From contig CAYTZM010000006.1 of assembly GCA_964442655.1 (NCBI GenBank), positions 1 to 64,000 of the forward strand: DNA of 64,000 nt. The letters run 5' to 3'. Positions 56,711 to 64,000 of the stretch are shown here, piece by piece. Numbering within the stretch: position 1 is the stretch's first letter; the number at the start of each line of letters is the position of its first letter. A program made the translations under genes and the position numbers. Under the pieces are notes generated by a model. That model saw only the letters and a program-made list of their open reading frames with translations, did no database searches and was not told the DNA's origin. Source of the DNA: GCA-002727615 sp964442655 (lineage in GTDB: Bacteria; Pseudomonadota; Alphaproteobacteria; TMED109).

Positions 56711-57519
56711 CATTTTTTCTTAGCAATAAACTTATACTTTTTTAAATTACCTATTATTTTATAATCCAAATAATCAAATACAACAGATCTTGCTATACCA
56801 TAATTATCAATTATTAATTCAATCTCATGGACAGGCTCTGAAGACACACTATTTAATTCAAAAACAGCTGTTCTAATTTTCTTAAATAATTGTCCATCGA
56901 TTTCTACTTCTTTTGAAAAACTATTTACATGATTTAAAGATTCTTCATTCTCTCCAGTAAATACAGTATATGACTTAAAATTTTTATTTTTTAGCTTTAG
57001 GGTAGCCATAAAATGCTTCATAGGGAATAATGTTTCTATAGGAATATTCACTTCTTTCTTTCTAGGTCGAATATAAATAATTTTAGCATCTTTATCACTT
57101 TTATAGGCTTGACCTTCATAATATGCTATTTCTTCACCATTAATTATAACCTGAGATAGAAACCTAAAAAGATTACCATTAAAAGACTCCCATATGGAAT
57201 ATCTAAATTCATTTCTATACTGTGTGCCATGATTATCAGTAATATCAATCAAACTATTTTGATTTACTACCCAGCCCTCACATGATTCATAAACTTCCAA
57301 ATTCATCTGTCCTAATGCACTATGAACTTTTGATGAAGAAGAAACATTATTTGTTCGAAGATTATAAACTGCTTCATGACTTTTAAAATTATTAAAATTT
57401 TTGATATCTTTTGCATATAAATTTTCTTTATAAAGTAATATAATGCATATAAATATAATTAATTTAGTCAAAACATAACTAAATGTATATAAAATAGACT
57501 TTAGTAGATTTAATAACAT
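56707..57519 (-). CDS. EipB-like envelope integrity protein (DUF1849)
   Basis: A 270-residue exported protein with a signal peptide at about 20-36. The conserved body has SHEAVYNLRT, CEGWVVNQ, GTQYRNEFRYSIWES and TLFPMKHFM, and a C-terminal cysteine (KKKC). In Brucella EipB this family forms a spiral beta-barrel with a disulfide between an early cysteine and the last one; here C101 or so and C270 could pair. It supports cell-envelope integrity in the periplasm, a typical alphaproteobacterial gene. It is divergent from ridA. Confidence 0.85.
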   Translation of the reverse strand: MLLNLLKSILYTFSYVLTKLIIFICIILLYKENLYAKDIKNFNNFKSHEAVYNLRTNNVSSSSKVHSALGQMNLEVYESCEGWVVNQNSLIDITDNHGTQYRNEFRYSIWESFNGNLFRFLSQVIINGEEIAYYEGQAYKSDKDAKIIYIRPRKKEVNIPIETLFPMKHFMATLKLKNKNFKSYTVFTGENEESLNHVNSFSKEVEIDGQLFKKIRTAVFELNSVSSEPVHEIELIIDNYGIARSVVFDYLDYKIIGNLKKYKFIAKKKC

Positions 57520-57553
57520 AATAATGCATTTTATACAGTAATAAGGAAAAAAA

Positions 57554-58018
57554 ATGAATGAAATAGATAATATTTTAAAAGAAAAAAATATAATTATTCC
57601 TGAATCCCCTACTCCAGCAGCTAACTATATTCCATATGTAACTTCTGGAAATTTAGTTTTTATTGCAGGACAAGTACCATTTGAAAACGGCAAGATTAAT
57701 TATACCGGTAAAGTAGGTGCAGAGGTAAATATTGACACTGCTAAAATTATTGCAAGAATTTGCGGTTTAAATGTTTTATCCGTATTAAAAGATGCAACAG
57801 ATGGAGACTTATCAAAAGTAAAAAAATGTGTAAAACTAGGTATTTTTGTAGCATGCGTTAATAATTTTTCTCAACAACCAGAAGTTGCAAATGGAGCATC
57901 TGATTTAATGGTCGAAATATTTGGTGAAAATGGAAAACATGCTCGATTTGCTGTAGGTACAAATTCTTTACCAAGAAACGTACCAGTAGAAGTAGATGCT
58001 ATATTTGAACTAAAATAA
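57554..58018 (+). CDS. RidA family deaminase (YjgF/YER057c/UK114)
   Basis: A 154-residue RidA-type protein, the long variant with an N-terminal helix. Family positions include TPAANYIPYVTSGNLVFIAGQVP, the VKLGIFVACV strand, FGENGKHARFAVGTNSLPRNVPVEVDAIFEL with the catalytic Arg in LPR and Glu in VEVDA. It removes reactive enamine or imine intermediates from PLP-dehydratase reactions, which fits the dehydratase at 39220. It overlaps no neighbour and is 6 bases before the next gene. Confidence 0.9.
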   Translation: MNEIDNILKEKNIIIPESPTPAANYIPYVTSGNLVFIAGQVPFENGKINYTGKVGAEVNIDTAKIIARICGLNVLSVLKDATDGDLSKVKKCVKLGIFVACVNNFSQQPEVANGASDLMVEIFGENGKHARFAVGTNSLPRNVPVEVDAIFELK

Positions 58019-58024
58019 TATATA

Positions 58025-59176
58025 ATGCTTAAATTTAAAGTATATAAAACTATAACTCTTATTAATGAAGAGGAATGGGATAAATGTGTTAATAGTAACC
58101 CTTTTTTATCATATAAATTTTTAAAAAACTTAGAAAATTCAGAATGTATTGGAAAAAACACATCTTGGATACCAAACTATATATCTATAAAAGACAATAA
58201 AGAAACTATTGCTTTTATCCCATTATTTATAAAACTTGATAGTCAGGGTGAATATGTATTTGACCATTCATGGGCAAATGCTTACTACAACGCAGGTGGC
58301 AATTATTATCCTAAAATACAATCATCCGCACCCTTTACCCCGGTAACTGGAAATAGAATTCTGATAAATAAAAATATTAAATCAAAAGCAAAAGATGCAA
58401 TAATTAAATTAGCAGGAGAATATATAGAAGATATTGTAAAAAAAAATAAAATATCTTCAGCGCATATAACATTTTGTACTTATAAAGAACAAACAATTCT
58501 ATCTAAACTTAAATATTTATCTAGGATTGGTGAACAATATCATTGGAAAAATAATAATTATTTAAAATTTAGTGATTTTTTATCAGATTTAAGTTCAAGA
58601 AAAAGAAAAGCTATTAATAAAGAAAGAAAATATATAATTGATTCAAAAATAAAAATAACTATTAAAACAGGCAAAAACTTAAAATTAAGAGATTTTGAAT
58701 TGATGTATTTATTTTATTATCATACTGCTCAAAAAAAGTGGGGAAAACCCTATTTAAATAAAAAATTTTTTAATTTATTAAGCAAAAACTTTACTGATAA
58801 AATATTATTAATTTTTGCTGAAGATTCTAAAAAAACAATAGCAGGAACAATGCACATTATGGGAAAAGACACTCTTTATGGAAGATATTGGGGAACTACA
58901 GCTGAAGTAAAATATTTACATTTTGAGCTCTGTTATTATCAAGCCATTGAATGGGCAATTAAAAATAAATTTAAATTTGTCGAAGGTGGTGCACAGGGGC
59001 CACATAAAATACAAAGAGGATATCTTCCGGTAAAAACATACAGCAGTCATTATATTAGAAATTCGCAATTTCGAAGCGCTGTAAAAGATTTTTTAAAAGA
59101 AGAAATAGAAGTTATTGAAAATGATATTAATTATATTAATACAAAATATACACCTTATAAAAAAATTAAGCTTTAA
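58025..59176 (+). CDS. FemAB/GNAT-type acyltransferase (peptidogalycan family, PF04339)
   Basis: A 383-residue protein of the GNAT-like, FemAB-related family once named peptidogalycan. Two acyltransferase-like halves are visible: FLSYKFLKNLENSECIGKNTSWIPNYI in the first, and a second with SSRKRKAINKER, LYGRYWGTTAEVKYLHFELCYYQAIEWAI and GAQGPHKIQRGYLPVKTYSSHYI. Activity is not defined; GNAT-fold acyl transfer is likely. It may be co-transcribed with ridA. Its last 11 bases overlap the convergent clpA. Confidence 0.82.
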   Translation: MLKFKVYKTITLINEEEWDKCVNSNPFLSYKFLKNLENSECIGKNTSWIPNYISIKDNKETIAFIPLFIKLDSQGEYVFDHSWANAYYNAGGNYYPKIQSSAPFTPVTGNRILINKNIKSKAKDAIIKLAGEYIEDIVKKNKISSAHITFCTYKEQTILSKLKYLSRIGEQYHWKNNNYLKFSDFLSDLSSRKRKAINKERKYIIDSKIKITIKTGKNLKLRDFELMYLFYYHTAQKKWGKPYLNKKFFNLLSKNFTDKILLIFAEDSKKTIAGTMHIMGKDTLYGRYWGTTAEVKYLHFELCYYQAIEWAIKNKFKFVEGGAQGPHKIQRGYLPVKTYSSHYIRNSQFRSAVKDFLKEEIEVIENDINYINTKYTPYKKIKL

Positions 59177-61442
59177 CCTTTTGTTTTGTTTTTGTAGAGG
59201 CATTCTTATTAATAGTAGCGATATCTAAAACAAACTTTTTCTTTTTTATTTTTACTTTTACATGTCCACCATTAACTAAGTCACCAAATAATAATTTATC
59301 AGCTAATGGTTTTTTAATATGTTTTTGAATAACTCTTTCTAATGGTCTTGCTCCAAAAATTTCATCAAAACCAAGTTCTGCTAGCAATGCCTTAGCTCTC
59401 TCATCCAGTTCTATAGTAACCTTTTTTTCTTCTAATTGTTTTTCTAACTGATCAATAAATTTTTCTACAATTTTTAATATTATTTCTTTATTCAAATTTT
59501 TAAATTTGATGATGGAATCAAGTCTATTTCTAAATTCAGGCGCAAATAGCTTTTTTATTGCTTCAGTATCTGCATCAATTCTTTCTTTGCGACCAAAGCC
59601 AATTGGTGCTTTTGCCATTTCAGCTGCTCCAGCATTTGAAGTCATAATTAATATTATATTTCTAAAATCAATTTTTTTTCCATTATGATCTGTTAATTTT
59701 CCATGATCCATAATTTGCAATAAAATGTTGAATAAATCTGGATGAGCTTTTTCTATTTCATCTAATAATAAAACAGCGTGTGGGTTTTGATCTACCTTAT
59801 CTGTTAACAATCCTCCTTGGTCAAAACCAACATAGCCTGGGGGAGCTCCTATTAACCTAGATACCGAATGTCTTTCCATATATTCTGACATGTCAAACCT
59901 CATAAGCTCTAAACCTAAATTTCTTGCTAATTGTCTTGAAACCTCTGTTTTACCAACGCCTGTCGGTCCAGTAAATAAATAACACCCAATTGGCTTTTCA
60001 CTATCTCTTAAACCTGCTCTGGCCAATTTAATAGCATTTGAAACTTCTTCTACCGCTTGATCTTGTCCATAAATCACAAATTTTAAATCTCTCTCTAAGT
60101 TAAATAACAAATCTTTATCATTAGTACTTACTCTTTTTGAAGGTATACGAGCAATTTTAGCTATAACTTCCTCTAAATCACTAATACCTAAAGTTTTCTT
60201 TCTTTTTTCTGGAGGCAATAATCTTTGTGATGCTCCTAGCTCATCTATAACGTCAATAGCTTTATCTGGTAATTTCTTATCACCTATATATTTATCACTT
60301 AAATCAACAGCTGCCTTTATTGCTGCATTAGTATATTTTACATTGTGATGATCTTCATAATATGACTTAAGTCCATATAAAATCTTAATAGCATCCTTTT
60401 TAGAAGGTTCAGATATATCAATTTTCTGAAACCTTCTTACTAATGCCCTATCCTTTTCAAAATAACTTCGATATTCTTTATAAGTAGTAGATCCAATACA
60501 TCTCAATTGTCCAGATGCTAAAGCTGGTTTTAATAAATTAGAAGCATCCATAGAGCCACCACTAGTAGCTCCAGCACCAACTACTGTATGAATTTCATCT
60601 ATAAACAAAATAGCGCGTTCGTTATCAGCTATTTCTTTTAGTATAGCCTTAAGACGTTCTTCAAAATCACCTCTATATCTCGTTCCAGCCAATAAAGTGC
60701 CCATATCTAGACTATAAATTATTGCATCTTTTAATATTTCTGGTGTTTCATTTTTAACTATCCGTCTAGCCAAACCTTCAGCTATTGCCGTTTTACCAAC
60801 ACCTGGATCCCCTACATATAAAGGATTGTTTTTTGTTCTTCTACATAATACTTGGATTGTTCTATCAACTTCTATTTCTCTTCCAATTAAAGGATCTATA
60901 TAACCTTTTTCAGCCTTTATATTTAAATTAACACAATATTTATCAATTACACTTTTTTGAACTTTTTCATTTACATTATTTCCAGAATCATCATTGCTAT
61001 TTTCTACTTTTGATTCGAGCGACCCATGACTTATATAAGACACTGCATCCAATCTAGTCATTTTTTGTTGATTTAAATAAAATACTGCATGACTTTCTCT
61101 CTCACTAAAAATAGCCACTAAAATATTTGCACCTGTTACCTCGTCACTCCCTGACATTTGAACATGATGAGCTGCTCTTTGAACAACTCTTTGAAAAGAA
61201 GCTGTTGGTTTAATCTCAGAATTATTTTTTACTTTTAAAGATGTTAACTCATTAACAATAAAATCATTTAAGACTGCTCTTAACTCTTCTAAATCTACTT
61301 CACAAGATATTAAAACTTCATTTGCATCTTCATCATCTAATAATACACTCAATAAATGTTCTAACGTAACAAATTCATGTTCATGCTCTCCTGCTAATTC
61401 AAAAGCTTTATTTAAAGTTTGTTCTAATCTTGCAGATAACAT
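59166..61442 (-). CDS. clpA: ATP-dependent Clp protease ATP-binding subunit ClpA
   Basis: A 758-residue double-AAA+ unfoldase for ClpP. An N-domain with HEFVTLEHLLSVLLDDEDANE is followed by D1 with GDPGVGKTAIAEGLAR and D2 with FTGPTGVGKTEVSRQLAR. The IGL-type ClpP loop appears as PIGFGRKERID. I choose ATG 61442, whose A is shared with the clpS TAA (TAATG), instead of an earlier ATG in the clpS frame. ClpP and ClpX are not in the window. Confidence 0.95.
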   Translation of the reverse strand: MLSARLEQTLNKAFELAGEHEHEFVTLEHLLSVLLDDEDANEVLISCEVDLEELRAVLNDFIVNELTSLKVKNNSEIKPTASFQRVVQRAAHHVQMSGSDEVTGANILVAIFSERESHAVFYLNQQKMTRLDAVSYISHGSLESKVENSNDDSGNNVNEKVQKSVIDKYCVNLNIKAEKGYIDPLIGREIEVDRTIQVLCRRTKNNPLYVGDPGVGKTAIAEGLARRIVKNETPEILKDAIIYSLDMGTLLAGTRYRGDFEERLKAILKEIADNERAILFIDEIHTVVGAGATSGGSMDASNLLKPALASGQLRCIGSTTYKEYRSYFEKDRALVRRFQKIDISEPSKKDAIKILYGLKSYYEDHHNVKYTNAAIKAAVDLSDKYIGDKKLPDKAIDVIDELGASQRLLPPEKRKKTLGISDLEEVIAKIARIPSKRVSTNDKDLLFNLERDLKFVIYGQDQAVEEVSNAIKLARAGLRDSEKPIGCYLFTGPTGVGKTEVSRQLARNLGLELMRFDMSEYMERHSVSRLIGAPPGYVGFDQGGLLTDKVDQNPHAVLLLDEIEKAHPDLFNILLQIMDHGKLTDHNGKKIDFRNIILIMTSNAGAAEMAKAPIGFGRKERIDADTEAIKKLFAPEFRNRLDSIIKFKNLNKEIILKIVEKFIDQLEKQLEEKKVTIELDERAKALLAELGFDEIFGARPLERVIQKHIKKPLADKLLFGDLVNGGHVKVKIKKKKFVLDIATINKNASTKTKQKVKA

Positions 61443-61771
61443 TATTCTTTTTCCATAGTACATTGTAAAGGGTGTTGATTTTTACGAGCAAAATCCATAA
61501 CTTGAACTACTTTAGTTTCTGCTATCTCATAGGGATACAAACCACAAACTCCCATTCCTTTTTGATGAACATGTAACATAATTTGCGTAGCTTCATTTCT
61601 AGACTTAGAAAAATATTTTTCAAGAACTAAGATTACAAATTCCATAGGAGTATAATCATCATTCTTTATTAATACTTGATAAAAAGAAGGACGTTTAACT
61701 TCAACTTTTTCTTCTAAAAGAACATTAGAATTATTATCTATTTCTGTATTCTTTTTTTTATCAGAATTCAT
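61442..61771 (-). CDS. clpS: ClpS adaptor for N-end-rule substrates
   Basis: A 109-residue adaptor that delivers N-degron proteins to ClpAP. The N-terminal extension (about 1-26) is disordered, then YQVLIKNDDYTPMEFVI, the ClpS core with the VLEKYFSKSRNEATQIMLHVHQKGMGVCGLYPYEIAETK hydrophobic pocket residues, is present. It overlaps clpA by 1 base. The upstream 42 bases should hold the promoter. Confidence 0.95.
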   Translation of the reverse strand: MNSDKKKNTEIDNNSNVLLEEKVEVKRPSFYQVLIKNDDYTPMEFVILVLEKYFSKSRNEATQIMLHVHQKGMGVCGLYPYEIAETKVVQVMDFARKNQHPLQCTMEKE

Positions 61772-61813
61772 TCTTTATTTTCTCCTAAAATCATATATGT
61801 AAAATATACTATT

Positions 61814-63196
61814 TTACAAATTTTCTAAAGAAAGATCATACTTTTGTAAATATTTTTTTAATTCATCTCTGATCAACTTTAAATTATTTTTTGAATTTGC
61901 CTCTATTCTCGCAACTAATGCTTCTTGAGTATTAGATGCACGTAATAACCACCAACCATTTTCTTTTTTTATTCTTAAGCCATCAACTTTAATTATAGTA
62001 CTATCAGTTTTTTCGAGAATTTTACCTAATTCATCAATTACTAAAAACTTCTTATCATCAGAACAACTAATCTTTATTTCAGAGGAAGCATAACTTTTAG
62101 GTAAACTCTCTAAAAAATTATTTAAAGTTTGATTATTCTTTACTAATTCTAATACTCTTAAAGCTGCATATAACGCATCATCAAATCCATAATACCTATC
62201 CGAAAAAAAAATATGTCCAGACATTTCTCCAGCTAATGGAGCCGCAATCTCTTTCATTTTAGATTTAATAAAAGAATGACCTGTTTTCCACATAACAGGA
62301 TTGCCTCCTAATCTTTTTATTTCTTTAAAAATACTTTCAGAAGCCTTTACATCAGCAATGACAGAGCAATTAGGATTGTTTTTCAAAACTTCCTTAGCCA
62401 AAAATGCAATTAACTGATCCCCCCACACAATATCTCCAGTGGATGACACAACTCCTAATCTATCTCCATCTCCATCAAACGCTATTCCAAGATCAGAATT
62501 ACTTTTCTTTACTAATTTTATTAATTGATTGAGATTATCTGGATCAGTTGGATCTGGGTGATGGGAAGGAAAATTTCCATCAATTTTTTCATTTAATAAT
62601 AAATGATTTCCAGGTAAATAATTTACCAATTTCTGCATGACTTTTCCTGCAGAACCATTTCCAGAATCCCAAACCACTTTAATATTCTTATTTATTACAT
62701 TTATTTTTGAACATTTTAATAAAGATTCTATATATTTTTTTTCTAAATCTTTTTCTTCTACACTTCCACCTGGCGATAAAGTCCAATTTCCTTCATTAGC
62801 TCTTTTACCAATATCCGCAATATCATCACCATAAAAAGGTACAGTTCCCTTCATTATTTTAAAACCATTATGATTAGAAGGATTATGAGAACCTGTAACC
62901 ATAATAGCACCGTCTGATTTTAATAAATTTGCTGCAAAATATAACATTGGCGACGGTCCTACACCAATATCAATAACACTAGAACCTGAATCTTTTAACC
63001 CATTAATTAAATGTTCAGCCATTTTTGGAGATGATAGCCTCCCATCTCTACAAACTATAATTTTATTATTATTTTTTAATATAGAAGAAAAAATATTTCC
63101 CAATATTTCTGCATCTTTGTAATGCAAACTTTCTCCTACAACCCCTCTAATATCATATGCTCTAAGAATATTTTTATTAAAACTATGATTTTTCAT
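61814..63196 (-). CDS. Phosphomannomutase/phosphoglucomutase
   Basis: A 460-residue alpha-D-phosphohexomutase. It has ILRAYDIRGVVGESL near the N-terminus, the phosphoserine loop VTGSHNPSNHNGFK, Mg site AFDGDGDRLGVV, and GEMSGHIFF in the sugar-binding loop. It interconverts C1 and C6 phosphates of mannose or glucose for LPS and polysaccharide precursors, in line with the adjoining UDP-sugar dehydrogenase. I prefer ATG 63196; a GTG at 63223 would lie inside the dehydrogenase frame (20-base overlap). Confidence 0.92.
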   Translation of the reverse strand: MKNHSFNKNILRAYDIRGVVGESLHYKDAEILGNIFSSILKNNNKIIVCRDGRLSSPKMAEHLINGLKDSGSSVIDIGVGPSPMLYFAANLLKSDGAIMVTGSHNPSNHNGFKIMKGTVPFYGDDIADIGKRANEGNWTLSPGGSVEEKDLEKKYIESLLKCSKINVINKNIKVVWDSGNGSAGKVMQKLVNYLPGNHLLLNEKIDGNFPSHHPDPTDPDNLNQLIKLVKKSNSDLGIAFDGDGDRLGVVSSTGDIVWGDQLIAFLAKEVLKNNPNCSVIADVKASESIFKEIKRLGGNPVMWKTGHSFIKSKMKEIAAPLAGEMSGHIFFSDRYYGFDDALYAALRVLELVKNNQTLNNFLESLPKSYASSEIKISCSDDKKFLVIDELGKILEKTDSTIIKVDGLRIKKENGWWLLRASNTQEALVARIEANSKNNLKLIRDELKKYLQKYDLSLENL

Positions 63197-63203
63197 TTTT
63201 AGA

Positions 63204-64000
63204 TTACTCTGATCTTCCCACACTAAAATATTTTATTTTTGCTTCATCCATATCTTGTTTATTATAGACATTACGCAAATCTATAATTACAGGGGTTTGA
63301 AGTAATTTTTTTACTTTAATCAAATCTAATGCTCTAAATTCATTCCATTCCGTAATAACTATCATTGCATTTGCATTACTAATACAATCATAAGCATTAT
63401 TACACCATTCCACTCCATCAAACTCCTTTAACTTTTTTGCGTTACTCATTCCTGCTGGATCATATACCTTAATTTTTGACACTACCTTTTTAAGTTCAGA
63501 AACTATCACTAAGGAGGGAGATTCTCTCATATCATCAGTATTAGGTTTAAAAGTAAGTCCTAATATAGAAATAATTTTATTTTCTAATCCTCCTAAAGCA
63601 TTTTTAATCTTCACTACCATATTTAACTTACGAGTATCATTTACACCTATAACACTCTCAATAATCTTAGTCCTTGCATCATATTTCTTACCTATTTCTA
63701 CTAACGCTCTTGTGTCTTTAGGAAAGCAAGATCCTCCAAACCCAGGACCTGGATGCAAAAACTTTGACCCTATCCTTCTGTCTAACCCTATTCCTTTTGC
63801 TACTTTTTGGACATCTGCACCAACTTTTTCACAAATATCCGACATCTCATTGATGAATGAAATTTTAGTTGCTAAGAATCCATTTGATGCATACTTTATT
63901 AATTCTGCTGTTTCTCTACCAGCAAATAAAATAGGAGTTTCTCTTAAATTTAAAGGTCTATATAATTTTTGTAAAATATTTTTTGCAAAATTAGATTCTA
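63204..64000 (-). CDS. UDP-glucose/GDP-mannose dehydrogenase family, 5' part beyond the window
   Basis: Only the C-terminal 265 or so residues are present; the frame is open to the window end (upstream codons give REAETAELIKYASN-type sequence: GRETAELIKYASNGFLATKISF). Hallmarks are the catalytic Cys in GPGFGGSCFPKDTRALVEIG, GLTFKPNTDDMRESPSL, and VIIDLRN at the C-terminus. The family oxidises UDP-glucose (or related sugars) to the uronic acid with NAD+. An internal ATG at 63845 is not the start. Confidence 0.93.
   Translation of the reverse strand, partial: ESNFAKNILQKLYRPLNLRETPILFAGRETAELIKYASNGFLATKISFINEMSDICEKVGADVQKVAKGIGLDRRIGSKFLHPGPGFGGSCFPKDTRALVEIGKKYDARTKIIESVIGVNDTRKLNMVVKIKNALGGLENKIISILGLTFKPNTDDMRESPSLVIVSELKKVVSKIKVYDPAGMSNAKKLKEFDGVEWCNNAYDCISNANAMIVITEWNEFRALDLIKVKKLLQTPVIIDLRNVYNKQDMDEAKIKYFSVGRSE

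Overview
The window looks like chromosome from a free-living, streamlined, very AT-rich alphaproteobacterium, probably marine. I base this on overall low GC, AT-biased codons, genes packed with 4-base overlaps, and gene orders typical of Alphaproteobacteria: tyrS next to anmK, ponA-prfB, folK-rpoZ-rsh-pyrE-...-pdxJ-acpS-lepB-rnc-era-recO-parC, smpB-dapA, gatCAB divergent from ruvX-pyrB-pyrC-plsY-topA, and clpS-clpA. EipB (DUF1849), TRAP permeases and several glutathione-type enzymes fit the same assignment. The exact clade (SAR11, HIMB59/AEGEAN-169 or similar) cannot be fixed by eye.

Layout. Positions 1-300 are unlike the rest: GC-richer, with three helically phased TGCCACA repeats and the 5' half of a tRNA-Met(CAT) gene that breaks off after the anticodon stem. 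This looks like the edge of an integrated element lying to the left. Two tiny single-helix membrane proteins (418-769) follow, then a secreted nuclease. From 7588 down to 1370 runs a sulfur operon: cysE, two cysteine desulfurases, a ferredoxin, a DhlA-like hydrolase with a Glu in place of the nucleophilic Asp, mnmA, and a DMT permease. From 7756 to 20562 are envelope and housekeeping genes (anmK, tyrS, an AsmA/YhdP-like giant, bcp, prfB with a programmed frameshift, PBP1A, a hydratase-family protein, a MATE pump). A 14-kb block on the minus strand runs from folK (34564) to an N-formylglutamate amidohydrolase-like gene (20564). Positions 34615-44739 hold a UDG, a secreted glutathione peroxidase, smpB, dapA, slt, a PLP dehydratase, LPS-heptose genes, an enolase-superfamily enzyme and a CFA synthase. 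A tRNA-Ser(GCT) gene follows at 44915-45004, with a GC-richer segment beyond its 3' end. The final part has gatCAB, pyrimidine genes, topA, rpmG, eipB, ridA, clpSA, a phosphohexomutase and a UDP-sugar dehydrogenase cut by the window end.

Most interesting. The aspartate carbamoyltransferase gene at 50244 is fused in frame to an N-terminal Cro/XRE-like helix-turn-helix. A perfect 8-bp inverted repeat lies just upstream of the fusion, and the next gene encodes a dihydroorotase homologue that has lost most metal ligands. Together these suggest a pyrimidine enzyme that may also be a DNA-binding regulator, partnered by a pseudo-dihydroorotase. Other notable points are a likely ATT start codon (21382), the DhlA-like D-to-E substitution, and ten consecutive convergent gene pairs that abut or overlap with no intergenic terminator.
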